DNA from: Rhizobium leguminosarum
Lineage (GTDB): Bacteria; Pseudomonadota; Alphaproteobacteria; Rhizobiales; Rhizobiaceae
Length of the DNA: 64,000 nucleotides
Assembly: GCF_004123835.1 (NCBI RefSeq)
Contig: NZ_MZMU01000003.1
Span: 806,001 to 870,000 of the forward strand
Reading direction: 5' to 3'
Of the stretch, positions 1-7,693 are shown in pieces. Positions within the stretch are counted from its first letter, which is position 1. Each line of letters begins with the position of its first letter. The notes beneath the pieces were generated by a model that saw only the letters and a list, made by a program, of their open reading frames with translations, had not been told where the DNA came from and did not search any database. The translations under genes and the position numbers were made by a program.

Positions 1-1
1 C

Positions 2-1180
2 GTGGAGACGATCGCCAAGCCCCACGGCGCCATCGTCGAAACGCTCGACGCCGACGGCAGCGGCTCGTTGCTGGATCTCGCACGCGATGAGCCGGCCGAC
101 TTTGTCGATGCCTCCCGTTCCGCCGATGATCTGGCGGCGATCCTCTACACGTCGGGAACGACGGGACGCTCCAAGGGGGCGATGCTCACGCATGGAAACC
201 TGCTCTCGAACGCCCTGACGTTGCGAGACTATTGGCGCGTCACCGCCGGTGATCGGCTGATCCACGCCTTGCCGATCTTCCACACGCATGGGCTGTTCGT
301 CGCCACGAATGTCACGCTGCTCGCCGGCGCCTCGATGTTCCTGCTGTCGAAATTCGACGCCGACGAGGTCGTTTCGCTGATGCCGCAGGCAACGATGCTG
401 ATGGGCGTGCCGACCTTCTACGTGCGCCTCCTCCAAAGCCCGCGCCTCGACGAGCAAGCGGTTGCCAGCATCCGCCTCTTCATTTCCGGTTCGGCTCCCC
501 TGCTTGCCGAAACCCATACCGAGTTCCACGCGCGTACCGGTCACGCCATTCTCGAGCGCTACGGCATGACGGAAACCAATATGAACACGTCGAACCCCTA
601 TGAGGGGAAACGGATTGCCGGAACGGTCGGCTTCCCGCTGCCTGATGTGACGGTGCGCGTCACCGATCCCGCCAGCGGGCTCGAGCTGCCGCCTGAAGAA
701 ACGGGGATGATCGAGATCAAAGGGCCGAACGTCTTCAAGGGCTATTGGCGCATGCCGGAAAAGACGGCGGCCGAGTTCACGGCAGATGGATTCTTCATCA
801 GCGGCGATCTCGGCAAGATCGACCGGGACGGCTATGTCCACATTGTCGGCCGCGGCAAGGATCTGGTGATTTCGGGTGGATACAACATCTATCCGAAAGA
901 GGTCGAAGGCGAGATCGACCAGATCGAGGGTGTGGTCGAAAGCGCTGTCATCGGCGTGCCGCATCCCGATTTCGGAGAAGGCGTGACCGCCGTCGTCGTA
1001 TGCAAGCCCGGCGCAGTCCTCGATGAAAAGACCATCGTCAGCGCCCTCCAGCAACGTCTCGCCCGCTACAAACAACCCAAGCGCATCATCTTTGCCGAGG
1101 ACCTGCCGCGCAACACGATGGGCAAGGTTCAGAAAAACATACTGCGGCAGCAATACGCCGATCTTTACACCAGGACGTAA
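2..1180 (+). CDS. matB: Malonyl-CoA synthetase MatB, 5'-truncated by the window edge
   Basis: ATP-dependent ligation of malonate to CoA in the cytoplasm, through a malonyl-AMP intermediate (acyl-adenylating ANL family). The 392 visible residues carry the P-loop-like adenylation motif YTSGTTGRSKGA near residue 48, the YGMTETN motif, the hinge region with GYNIYPKEVEGEID, and the C-terminal lysine motif MGKVQKN. Full-length MatB is about 500 residues, so roughly the first 110 are missing to the left. The GTG at base 2 is simply the first complete codon and not a credible start. The MatC-type carrier gene follows 96 bp downstream, as in the matABC malonate operon of R. trifolii; matA (malonyl-CoA decarboxylase) would lie outside the window. 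The identification rests on the partner gene as well as on the motifs. Confidence 0.88.
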   Translation: METIAKPHGAIVETLDADGSGSLLDLARDEPADFVDASRSADDLAAILYTSGTTGRSKGAMLTHGNLLSNALTLRDYWRVTAGDRLIHALPIFHTHGLFVATNVTLLAGASMFLLSKFDADEVVSLMPQATMLMGVPTFYVRLLQSPRLDEQAVASIRLFISGSAPLLAETHTEFHARTGHAILERYGMTETNMNTSNPYEGKRIAGTVGFPLPDVTVRVTDPASGLELPPEETGMIEIKGPNVFKGYWRMPEKTAAEFTADGFFISGDLGKIDRDGYVHIVGRGKDLVISGGYNIYPKEVEGEIDQIEGVVESAVIGVPHPDFGEGVTAVVVCKPGAVLDEKTIVSALQQRLARYKQPKRIIFAEDLPRNTMGKVQKNILRQQYADLYTRT

Positions 1181-1276
1181 GAGGACCGCGCCCTCTGGGA
1201 GGAGGGTGCGTCGACATCCCGCATCAATCTTGAACACAACAGCTACGGCGCTGGAGGCGTCGGAGGGAGGGGAATC

Positions 1277-2623
1277 ATGGGTATTGAATTGCTGGCCATA
1301 GGCCTGCTGGTCGCTATGTTCATCATTGCGACGATCCAGCCGATCAACATGGGTGCGCTGGCGTTTGCCGGCGCCTTCGTACTCGGCTCGATGATCATCG
1401 GGATGAAAACCACCGACATTTTCGCCGGCTTTCCGAGTGATCTGTTCCTGACGCTCGTCGCCGTCACCTACCTCTTCGCCATAGCGCAGATCAACGGCAC
1501 GATCGACTGGCTCGTCGAATGTGCCGTCCGCCTGGTGCGCGGGCGGATCGGCTTGATTCCCTGGGTGATGTTCCTGGTCGCCGCCATCATTACCGGTTTC
1601 GGGGCCCTTGGTCCCGCTGCGGTTGCCATTCTCGCACCCGTCGCGTTGAGCTTTGCCGTGCAGTACCGCATTCACCCGGTGATGATGGGTCTGATGGTGA
1701 TCCACGGCGCGCAGGCAGGTGGGTTTTCGCCGATCAGTATTTATGGCGGAATCACCAACCAGATCGTTGCGAAGGCCGGCCTGCCTTTCGCTCCGACGTC
1801 GCTGTTTCTCTCCAGCTTCTTCTTCAACCTGGCGATCGCAGTGCTGGTCTTCTTCATATTCGGCGGCGCAAAGGTGATGAAACAAGATCCGGCATCGCTT
1901 GGTCCCTTGCCCGAACTCCATCCCGAGGGCGTATCGGCGTCGATCAGAGGTCACGGCGGCACGCCGGCAAAACCGATCAGGGAGCATGCCTATGGTACGG
2001 CGGCTGATACCGCGACGACGTTGCGCCTGAACAATGAGAGAATTACCACCTTGATCGGCCTGACGGCGCTCGGCATCGGCGCCCTGGTCTTCAAGTTCAA
2101 CGTCGGCCTCGTCGCCATGACGGTGGCTGTCGCGCTGGCGCTCTTGTCACCGAAGACCCAGAAGGCAGCAATCGACAAGGTCAGCTGGTCGACCGTGCTG
2201 CTGATTGCCGGCATCATCACCTATGTCGGCGTCATGGAGAAGGCCGGTACGGTCGACTACGTGGCGAACGGCATATCCAGTCTCGGCATGCCGCTGCTGG
2301 TAGCGCTCCTGCTTTGCTTTACCGGCGCCATCGTCTCGGCCTTTGCCTCCTCGACCGCGCTGCTCGGCGCGATCATCCCACTCGCCGTTCCATTCCTCCT
2401 GCAAGGGCACGTCAGCGCCATCGGTGTGGTCGCGGCGATCGCGATCTCGACGACAATCGTCGATACCAGCCCATTCTCCACCAATGGCGCGCTAGTCGTC
2501 GCCAATGCACCGGATGACAGCCGTGAGCAGGTGCTGCGACAGTTGCTGATCTACAGCGCCCTGATCGCGATCATCGGCCCGATCGTCGCCTGGTTGGTGT
2601 TCGTCGTGTCCGGGCTGGTGTGA
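1277..2623 (+). CDS. matC: Malonate/dicarboxylate carrier MatC
   Basis: Inner-membrane carrier expected to import malonate for MatB. The 448-residue protein is almost entirely hydrophobic, with about 10-12 predicted membrane segments split by a hydrophilic loop around residues 205-255 (rich in His, Gly and Asp). It opens with the GIELLAIGLLVAMF segment typical of the MatC N-terminal family. The ATG has a purine-rich GGAGGGAGGGGAATC just upstream. Same strand as matB and probably the same transcript. The intergenic gap of 96 bp contains no obvious terminator. Confidence 0.87.
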   Translation: MGIELLAIGLLVAMFIIATIQPINMGALAFAGAFVLGSMIIGMKTTDIFAGFPSDLFLTLVAVTYLFAIAQINGTIDWLVECAVRLVRGRIGLIPWVMFLVAAIITGFGALGPAAVAILAPVALSFAVQYRIHPVMMGLMVIHGAQAGGFSPISIYGGITNQIVAKAGLPFAPTSLFLSSFFFNLAIAVLVFFIFGGAKVMKQDPASLGPLPELHPEGVSASIRGHGGTPAKPIREHAYGTAADTATTLRLNNERITTLIGLTALGIGALVFKFNVGLVAMTVAVALALLSPKTQKAAIDKVSWSTVLLIAGIITYVGVMEKAGTVDYVANGISSLGMPLLVALLLCFTGAIVSAFASSTALLGAIIPLAVPFLLQGHVSAIGVVAAIAISTTIVDTSPFSTNGALVVANAPDDSREQVLRQLLIYSALIAIIGPIVAWLVFVVSGLV

Positions 2624-2738
2624 CGGCGGGCTGCCAAGAACCATCGCTTTCCGCCGCAGGTCATGGCCCGCGGCGGCCAACGCATCCGGATCGACGAGCG
2701 CGCTTGTCCAAAACGTCCCTTGATGCTAGGAAATATGC

Positions 2739-2789
2739 ATGGACAACACCGTGATCAGCACTTTCGTGATGATGATGCCGCGCTCATAG
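2739..2789 (+). CDS. Met-rich leader peptide of the methionyl-tRNA synthetase gene (16 codons)
   Basis: Short reading frame ATG(2739)...TAG(2789) encoding MDNTVISTFVMMMPRS. Three consecutive ATG codons occupy 2769-2777. An AGGA Shine-Dalgarno at 2728-2731 sits 7 nt before the start. The stop lies about 35 nt before an intrinsic-terminator-like hairpin, and the next gene is a methionyl-tRNA synthetase. This is the layout of amino-acid leader peptides (trpL, hisL, pheL), with Met as the sensed residue. An overlapping ATG at 2735 opens a different frame without stop and lacks the spacing. The peptide itself would have no function beyond being translated. Translation is inferred, not shown. Confidence 0.72.
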   Translation: MDNTVISTFVMMMPRS

Positions 2790-2846
2790 CGTGGCGGGTT
2801 TCGTGCGTCCAGAATGCACCAGAGACCGCCCTCGAGGCGGTCTTTT
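2778..2846 (+). promoter_or_regulatory. Putative ribosome-mediated transcription attenuator (Met)
   Basis: Three mutually exclusive pairings can be drawn by eye. Region 1 (CCGCGC, 2778-2783, just after the Met codons) pairs with region 2 (GCGTGG, 2789-2794). Region 2 (GGCGG, 2793-2797) can instead pair with region 3 (CCGCC, 2826-2830). Region 3 also forms the terminator with region 4 (2836-2842). A ribosome stalled on the ATG run would cover region 1 and free 2 to pair with 3, so transcription continues. A ribosome reaching the stop codon would cover region 2 and allow 3:4. The pairings are seen in the sequence; the mechanism is inferred from known proteobacterial attenuators. Confidence 0.68.
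2821..2846 (+). terminator. Attenuator terminator hairpin before the MetRS gene
   Basis: GACCGCC (2824-2830), loop CTCGA, GGCGGTC (2836-2842), then TTTT. The stem can be extended by A2823-T2843 and further weak pairs. It lies between the leader stop and the synthetase start at 2897, so it would end transcription before the gene. Confidence 0.75.
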
Positions 2847-2896
2847 CATGGGTCGATCCGTCTCGCGGGGCAAACAGCCTTCGAAAGGAAACACCG

Positions 2897-4441
2897 ATGA
2901 ACAAGATCTACGTCACCACCTCGATCCCCTATGTGAATGCCGCGCCGCATGTGGGCTTTGCCCTCGAACTGGTCCAGGCCGATGCCTATGCCCGCCATTT
3001 CCGGCTTCTCGGCCACGACATCAGGTTCCAGTGCGGAACCGATGACAACAGCCTGAAGAATGTCCGGTCGGCGGAAGCCGCGGGGGTGCAGGTCAAGGAC
3101 TTCGTCGATGCGAATGCAGACAGGTTCGAGCGCCTTGGCGGCCTGCTCGATATCTCCAACGAGGAATTCGTCCGCACCTCCCGCGATCCAAGGCATATCG
3201 CCTGCGTCCACGCCTTGTGGAGGGCATGCGCTGGAAATGGGGATCTCTATCGCAAGGCATATGAGGGTCTCTATTGCGTCGGCTGCGAGCAATTCTACGA
3301 GCCGTCGGAACTCGATGACGGGCGCTGCCCGGAACATGGTATTGCTCTTGAGACCATCCGTGAAGAGAACTGGTTCTTCCGTCTCTCCCGATATGGCGAC
3401 CGGCTCATCGAGCTGGTCGAGACCGGCAAGCTTCGGATCGTCCCGGCTCATCGGCGCAACGAAATCCTTGCCCTGTTGCGGCGTGGCCTGACCGACATCA
3501 GCGTGTCACGCAGTGCCGAGCGGGCGCGAGGCTGGGGCGTTCCCGTCCCCGATGGAGATGAGGTCGTCTATGTCTGGTTCGATGCTTTGGCAAACTATCT
3601 CACTGGTCTTGGCCACGGGTCCGATGAAACCCTCTTGCAGCGCTATTGGAACGGCCGCCAACGTATCCATGTCGTCGGCAAGGGCATCTCCAAGTTCCAC
3701 GCCATCTACTGGCCGGCCATCCTGTTATCCGCAGGCCTGCCGCCGCCATCCTCGATCCTCGTGCACGGCTACGTCACGGTGGACGGCCGGAAGATCGGCA
3801 AGTCGGCCGGCAACGGCATCGATCCGGAACGCATCATCCAATCCTACGCAACGCCGGACGCGCTGCGATATTACCTGCTCCGGCATATACGCTCGGCCGA
3901 CGATGGCGACTTCTCGGCCGAGCGTCTCGAAGCCGCATGGTCGGGAGAGCTCGCAGGACAGCTCGGAAATCTCGCCAACCGGGTACTTGCGCTTCTGTCC
4001 ACCTCATTCGACGGCATCGTTCCGCCCGTGCCGGACAGCGCGTTCGTAGACGAGGCTGCCCGCCTTCCGGGGAGGGTGGCTGAAGCCTTCGATGCCTACG
4101 AACTCCATGTCGGCCTCGCCGATATTTTTGTGTTCATCGGCGAGGCGAACAGGCGGTTTACAAAATGCGCGCCGTGGGCGGATGCGAAAGCCCTGCTTGC
4201 CGATCTCACGCCGGAGGATCGGCAGGCGACCACTGCTCGCCTTGGCGCTTGCCTGGCCGAGCAGGTCTACGGCCTTGCGATCATTGCCCGCTGCCTCCTG
4301 CCGTTCCTGCCAAGTTCGGCCGCAAAGCTGCATTCGAGGCTGGGAATACCGTCTCCTCGCCTCTATCGGGACCCCTTGATCGTGGCTGGAGTCAAAACCG
4401 CCCCGCACGCCGTCCTCTTTCCGCATCGAACGGCGGCTTGA
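2897..4441 (+). CDS. Methionyl-tRNA synthetase, divergent and probably a second copy
   Basis: Class I aminoacyl-tRNA synthetase charging tRNA-Met in the cytoplasm. 514 residues, the length of short bacterial MetRS without a C-terminal EMAP domain. The HIGH-type motif reads HVGF (18-21). One zinc knuckle is formed by C127, C130, C144 and H147, the same ligand pattern and numbering as Thermus MetRS. The catalytic loop reads KIGKSAGN (299-306) in place of the usual KMSKS. The anticodon-binding helical part follows from about residue 350. Start chosen at ATG 2897, which has AAAGGA 7 nt upstream; the frame is open further upstream but only through the leader and terminator. The unusual KIGKS loop and the attenuator suggest a non-housekeeping copy, perhaps induced by Met-tRNA shortage or by a MetRS inhibitor. 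That role is inference. Confidence 0.85.
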   Translation: MNKIYVTTSIPYVNAAPHVGFALELVQADAYARHFRLLGHDIRFQCGTDDNSLKNVRSAEAAGVQVKDFVDANADRFERLGGLLDISNEEFVRTSRDPRHIACVHALWRACAGNGDLYRKAYEGLYCVGCEQFYEPSELDDGRCPEHGIALETIREENWFFRLSRYGDRLIELVETGKLRIVPAHRRNEILALLRRGLTDISVSRSAERARGWGVPVPDGDEVVYVWFDALANYLTGLGHGSDETLLQRYWNGRQRIHVVGKGISKFHAIYWPAILLSAGLPPPSSILVHGYVTVDGRKIGKSAGNGIDPERIIQSYATPDALRYYLLRHIRSADDGDFSAERLEAAWSGELAGQLGNLANRVLALLSTSFDGIVPPVPDSAFVDEAARLPGRVAEAFDAYELHVGLADIFVFIGEANRRFTKCAPWADAKALLADLTPEDRQATTARLGACLAEQVYGLAIIARCLLPFLPSSAAKLHSRLGIPSPRLYRDPLIVAGVKTAPHAVLFPHRTAA

Positions 4442-4457
4442 GAGGCAGCCCGAAATT

Positions 4458-4490
4458 CTCTGCGCTGCACCTTAGGCAGCGCAGAGTTTT
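4458..4490 (+). terminator. Intrinsic terminator of the MetRS gene
   Basis: Perfect 11-bp stem CTCTGCGCTGC (4458-4468) / GCAGCGCAGAG (4476-4486), 7-nt loop, then TTTT. It starts 17 bp after the MetRS stop. Confidence 0.85.
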
Positions 4491-4566
4491 GACGTGATCC
4501 AGTATGTCATGAAAGTTTCATATTCAGGCTATTTTCGGGAGCGGGAAAATAATCTACTATTTTAAT

Positions 4567-4585
4567 CAGGAAACAAGATTTCCTG
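4567..4585 (+). other. Small hairpin in the 5' leader of the Gly-rich protein gene
   Basis: CAGGAAA (4567-4573) and TTTCCTG (4579-4585) form a 7-bp stem with a 5-nt loop, 9 nt before the AAGGAG ribosome-binding site of the next gene. The surrounding 4500-4566 stretch is AT-rich compared with its neighbours and probably holds the promoter. The hairpin may protect the mRNA or modulate translation; nothing more can be said. Confidence 0.4.
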
Positions 4586-4605
4586 AAACAAACGAAGGAG
4601 ACTGA

Positions 4606-4827
4606 TTGAGTATATTTCTTATGACTATCATACTCATCGCAGGCTTTGGCCTGTTTGCCCTGATCACCGGGGCAGCAGGAGGGCGCACCGCCCGGACCAC
4701 CGCAAACACCAAGCGCAGGTCGGGCAGTTCAGGCAGTTCAGGAAGCTCCGGCGATGGAGGTGGAGGCTGGTTCGACGCCTCAGGCGACTGTGACGGCGGT
4801 GGCGGAGATGGTGGAGGAGGAGACTAA
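4606..4827 (+). CDS. Small membrane-anchored Ser/Gly-rich protein of unknown function
   Basis: 73 residues. One N-terminal hydrophobic segment (about residues 3-25, IFLMTIILIAGFGLFALITG), then a basic linker (TARTTANTKRR), three SSG repeats, and a tail made almost only of Gly and Asp with one Trp and one Cys (GGGGW...GDCDGGGGDGGGGD). TTG at 4606 is preferred as start because AAGGAG lies 5 nt upstream; the ATG at 4621 is 20 nt from that site. It is framed by its own leader hairpin and its own terminator, so it is likely a single-gene transcript. I recognise no family. The tail could be a flexible or metal-binding extension. Confidence 0.65.
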   Translation: MSIFLMTIILIAGFGLFALITGAAGGRTARTTANTKRRSGSSGSSGSSGDGGGGWFDASGDCDGGGGDGGGGD

Positions 4828-4854
4828 ATCAAACTGAAATCGATAGAATGCCCG

Positions 4855-4876
4855 ACCGCCTCAAGGCGGTTTTTTG
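4855..4876 (+). terminator. Intrinsic terminator after the Gly-rich protein gene
   Basis: ACCGCC (4855-4860), loop TCAA, GGCGGT (4865-4870) followed by a run of six T. It lies about 27 bp after the stop codon. Confidence 0.8.
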
Positions 4877-4959
4877 TTGCCCGGATTCCGGGCTGCCCCG
4901 GCTGCCGAGGCGGCAATCAACCGGACAGTCGGCCCATACCGGCGCGGCTGCGTTCCCGA

Positions 4960-6099
4960 TCAATCCAACGGCATCACAAAGGTGAAGCGCGTCTCCTTGT
5001 CATCGGAACTGACCGTGATCGTCCCGCCATGGGCGCGGGCGATTTCCGAGGCGATGTGCAGACCCAGCCCCAATCCTCTTTGACTTGTGCCGGCTTCGCC
5101 TGTGAAGAAAGGCTGAAAAAGCCGTGTCATCGCGTCGCTGGAAATCGGAGCGCCGCCGTTGGCGATCCAAAGCTCCAGTTTTCCGTCGACAGTTGCCGCC
5201 GATAGCCGCACGGGTTCGTCCGGTGTCCCATGGGTCAGGGCATTCCCCAGAAGATTGGACACCAGCTGGCCGATCCGGCCGCTGTCGCAGTTTATCGGCC
5301 CATCGAATTCGATCGTCACCTCAATCCCGCGGTCGAGATGACTGAAGCGGAGTTCTTCGATGACCTGCCGCAAGAGCGGCTCGAGATGCTCCGCCCGCCT
5401 CTCGAGCGTAATGCCGCCACCCAATCGTCCGCGCGCGAAGTCGAGGACGTTGTCGATCAGGGCAGACATGCGAACGACGCTGCCCTGCATCAAATCGAGA
5501 ACTTTAATCGCGCGATCGGTCTGCTTCTCTTTTCGCAGCATGCGCGCCGCGGCTGCAATCGAGGCAAGCGGGTTGCGCAGGTCGTGGCCGAGAACAGCAA
5601 TGAACTCTTCCCGCAACTCGGCGGTTTGCTGTTCAAAGGCGAGTTTGGATTTGATCGTGGCGCCGGCAGCATCGGCGGCTGTGCGCGCGTCGACCAGCTC
5701 CCGTTCATAACGGCGACGCTCGGCAGCCTGAAACATCGTCACGCGGGTGAAAAGCAGGGCACCGTCTTCTGCACGTCTTTCCATGGCATTGGCGAGCACA
5801 GGCAGTTTTCTGCCGTCCGCCGTCACGAGATCGAGGGCAACCTCATTGAAAAACCCTTGCATGCGCAGCAGAGGCGCAAAATGGGTTTCGTAGAATATAC
5901 GGCCCGACGTGTTGAGCAGGTCGTGAAGTCGTTTGCCGAGGAGCTGCTCGGCAGGGATGCCGATCCAGGTCGACAGCGTTCTGTTGACCTTGACGATGCG
6001 CCCGTCCGGCCGCAGCGAAAGATAGCCGCATGGCGCGTTTTCGTACAAGTCCTCAAGGTCTTCCGCCGGCATGAAGATCTGCGTGTCGCTACCGGTCAT
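4960..6099 (-). CDS. PAS-domain sensor histidine kinase (soluble)
   Basis: 379-residue kinase with no membrane segment. A PAS domain covers about residues 12-125 (APCGYLSLRPDGRIVKVN, then HDLLNTSGRIFYETH). A coiled linker follows (125-165), then the HisKA helix with the phospho-acceptor H172 in LGHDLRNPLAS. The ATPase domain shows the N box (LVSNLLGNALTHG), a G1-like box (IANGGAP) and the G2 box GLGLGLHIA. Its ATG overlaps the stop of the RsbQ-like hydrolase by 4 nt (ATGA), so the two are translationally coupled. No response regulator is adjacent. In Bacillus the RsbQ hydrolase acts through the PAS domain of RsbP. By analogy the hydrolase here may supply the ligand sensed by this PAS domain (inference). 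Confidence 0.88.
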   Translation of the reverse strand: MTGSDTQIFMPAEDLEDLYENAPCGYLSLRPDGRIVKVNRTLSTWIGIPAEQLLGKRLHDLLNTSGRIFYETHFAPLLRMQGFFNEVALDLVTADGRKLPVLANAMERRAEDGALLFTRVTMFQAAERRRYERELVDARTAADAAGATIKSKLAFEQQTAELREEFIAVLGHDLRNPLASIAAAARMLRKEKQTDRAIKVLDLMQGSVVRMSALIDNVLDFARGRLGGGITLERRAEHLEPLLRQVIEELRFSHLDRGIEVTIEFDGPINCDSGRIGQLVSNLLGNALTHGTPDEPVRLSAATVDGKLELWIANGGAPISSDAMTRLFQPFFTGEAGTSQRGLGLGLHIASEIARAHGGTITVSSDDKETRFTFVMPLD

Positions 6100-6887
6100 C
6101 GGACGAACCGCCGGATTGCAGATATGACCTCGTCGGGAGCGCTGAGGTTAGGGCAGTGGCCACTCGCGTTCAGCACCACCAATTGACTATTCGGGACCTG
6201 CTGATGGACGAATTCGCCGACCTCTTCAGAGGCGATGATATCATCGCGGCATTGAAGGATCAGCGTTCTGGCGGTGACGTTCGGAAGGTCGCTGCGATTG
6301 TCTGAGGTGAAGGTCACCCGTGCGAACGCCTTGGCGATTTCGGGATCGGTGCGGCAGAAGCTATTTGTCAGTTCTTCGCTGAGTTCCGGTCGATTGGGAT
6401 TGCCCATGATGACGGGCGCCATGGCGGCAGACCAGCCCATGTGGTTGTCGTCCAACGACGTCAGCAGTTCGTCTATGTCTGCCGCGCTGAAACCGCCGAG
6501 ATAGCCATCGTCGTTGATATAGCGCGGCGACGGCCCGACAAGGATCAGGCTTTCAAACAGTTCCGGTGCCTGCAGCGACGCGATGACGCCGATCATCGCG
6601 CTGACCGAGTGCCCGACGAAGACCGTTTGGGTCAGGCCGAGCGCGCGGCAAATTTCGACGAGGTCATCTGCATAGCCCGACAATGAAGAATATTTCCGGG
6701 CATCATAGGCCGTAAGATCGGATCGTCCCGCGCCGACATGATCGAACAGCACTGTCTTGAAGTCGGCCTCAAAAGCCGGCGCCACGAAGCGCCACATATT
6801 CTGGTCGCACCCGAATCCATGCGAGAAGATCATCGCACGCTGGCCATCGCCCCGGACTTGAACATGATTTCGATCGATGACGGTCAT
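6096..6887 (-). CDS. Alpha/beta hydrolase of the RsbQ/KAI2/D14 type
   Basis: 263 residues. The nucleophile is S94 in GHSVSA, the acid is D215 or D216 in CRDD, and H244 in ASGHCPNLSAP completes the triad. FSHGFGCDQNMW near residue 21 is the oxyanion-hole region and matches the RsbQ subfamily closely. No signal peptide. GAAGAGGG lies 4 nt before the ATG. First gene of a two-gene unit with the PAS histidine kinase. RsbQ in Bacillus is needed for energy-stress signalling through the PAS protein RsbP, and plant KAI2/D14 are receptors from the same family. The substrate here is unknown. Confidence 0.85.
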   Translation of the reverse strand: MTVIDRNHVQVRGDGQRAMIFSHGFGCDQNMWRFVAPAFEADFKTVLFDHVGAGRSDLTAYDARKYSSLSGYADDLVEICRALGLTQTVFVGHSVSAMIGVIASLQAPELFESLILVGPSPRYINDDGYLGGFSAADIDELLTSLDDNHMGWSAAMAPVIMGNPNRPELSEELTNSFCRTDPEIAKAFARVTFTSDNRSDLPNVTARTLILQCRDDIIASEEVGEFVHQQVPNSQLVVLNASGHCPNLSAPDEVISAIRRFVR

Positions 6888-7016
6888 CTCGCCCTCTTCC
6901 CTGCTTTCATAACATGTTCCGCCTGTTTTGGATCGAGGAAAGATCAGCCCGGCAACGGTTCGATGGCTCTGTGCCGCGATTTTCCCGAGGCGGCCGCCCG
7001 GCCATTTGCGGCATGC

Positions 7017-7529
7017 CTAGTCCATCACTTTCCGGAGCTCGAAGAAGAATCGCCGAGGATCGTCGCGCACGCACATCATCCCGGCAATCCCGTCATCGTC
7101 AATCCTCCGGAAATAGTCCACGACCGGCTGTTTGTCGTAGATCATCGCAGCCGTTTCGATGCCGTCGAGCGCCTGAAGCCGCAATGAAGCGGTCGTGCCT
7201 CTGGCTCGAAGCAGCTTCTGCAGGTAGGAGAAGCAGTGGCGGGCGACGAACGTCCGGCCAAGGGGCGCCATCTTGATCGCCAGCCGAATTGGGAAGAAAT
7301 TTGGCTCGATCGGCACGAGACGGCCCGGTCTCCAGTTGAAGAGCAGCGCGTCCGCCCGCATGTCGGAATGGAAGCGCTTGCCAAACCAGTTGAGATTCTC
7401 GAGCACGCCGTCCAGTGGATGGCCCGACGGAATGCCGACGCCACGCCAAAGGCCGACCATGACCTTTGGCTGGATGGGTTCCAGCGACCGGAACCAGGCG
7501 GCCATCTCCTCCTGCTGGTCGCCTCGCAT
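7017..7529 (-). CDS. GXWXG / DUF4334 protein
   Basis: 170 residues from the ATG at 7529, chosen because GAAGGAG lies 6 nt upstream; the in-frame ATG at 7553 is less well placed. The N-terminal part has the GXWXG signature (VGLWRGVGIPSGHPLDGVLENLNWFGKRF region). The C-terminal part (KQPVVDYFRRIDDDGIAGMM...) matches DUF4334, a domain often found in dienelactone- or lipid-related contexts but without established activity. Transcribed towards the RsbQ-like gene, 129 bp away; it may or may not share its transcript. Confidence 0.75.
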   Translation of the reverse strand: MRGDQQEEMAAWFRSLEPIQPKVMVGLWRGVGIPSGHPLDGVLENLNWFGKRFHSDMRADALLFNWRPGRLVPIEPNFFPIRLAIKMAPLGRTFVARHCFSYLQKLLRARGTTASLRLQALDGIETAAMIYDKQPVVDYFRRIDDDGIAGMMCVRDDPRRFFFELRKVMD

Positions 7530-7640
7530 GCTCTCTCCTTCACGGATGTTCATTGCGACAAATGAAAAGAAGGTTTGGAAGTTCCCGCATTCATGCGGAC
7601 CGGAAGCGACTTCTGGTGAAGGGCTCTATGTCTTTAGGCG

Positions 7641-7664
7641 CAACGGCCCCGAAGAGGGCCGTTG
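7641..7664. repeat. Perfect inverted repeat between bioY and the GXWXG gene
   Basis: CAACGGCCC (7641-7649) and GGGCCGTTG (7656-7664), 9-bp arms and a 6-nt loop, 30 bp after the bioY stop. No T-run follows on either strand, so it may be a rho-assisted or mRNA-end hairpin for the minus-strand bio operon. Confidence 0.5.
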
Positions 7665-7693
7665 AGGCATTCGCCGGACAGCCGGGCTTTGCC

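Noticed and set aside
2663-2896. N-terminal extension of the MetRS gene up to 2663
   Set aside because: It would read through the leader ORF and the terminator hairpin, has no family similarity, and the ATG at 2897 has its own ribosome-binding site and the canonical MetRS beginning.
2624-2896. T-box riboswitch before the MetRS gene
   Set aside because: No T-box consensus sequence is visible and T-boxes are largely a Gram-positive device. The leader ORF explains the region better.
7641-7664. Rho-independent terminator for bioMNY
   Set aside because: The stem is perfect but no T-run follows on the minus strand, so it was listed as an inverted repeat only.
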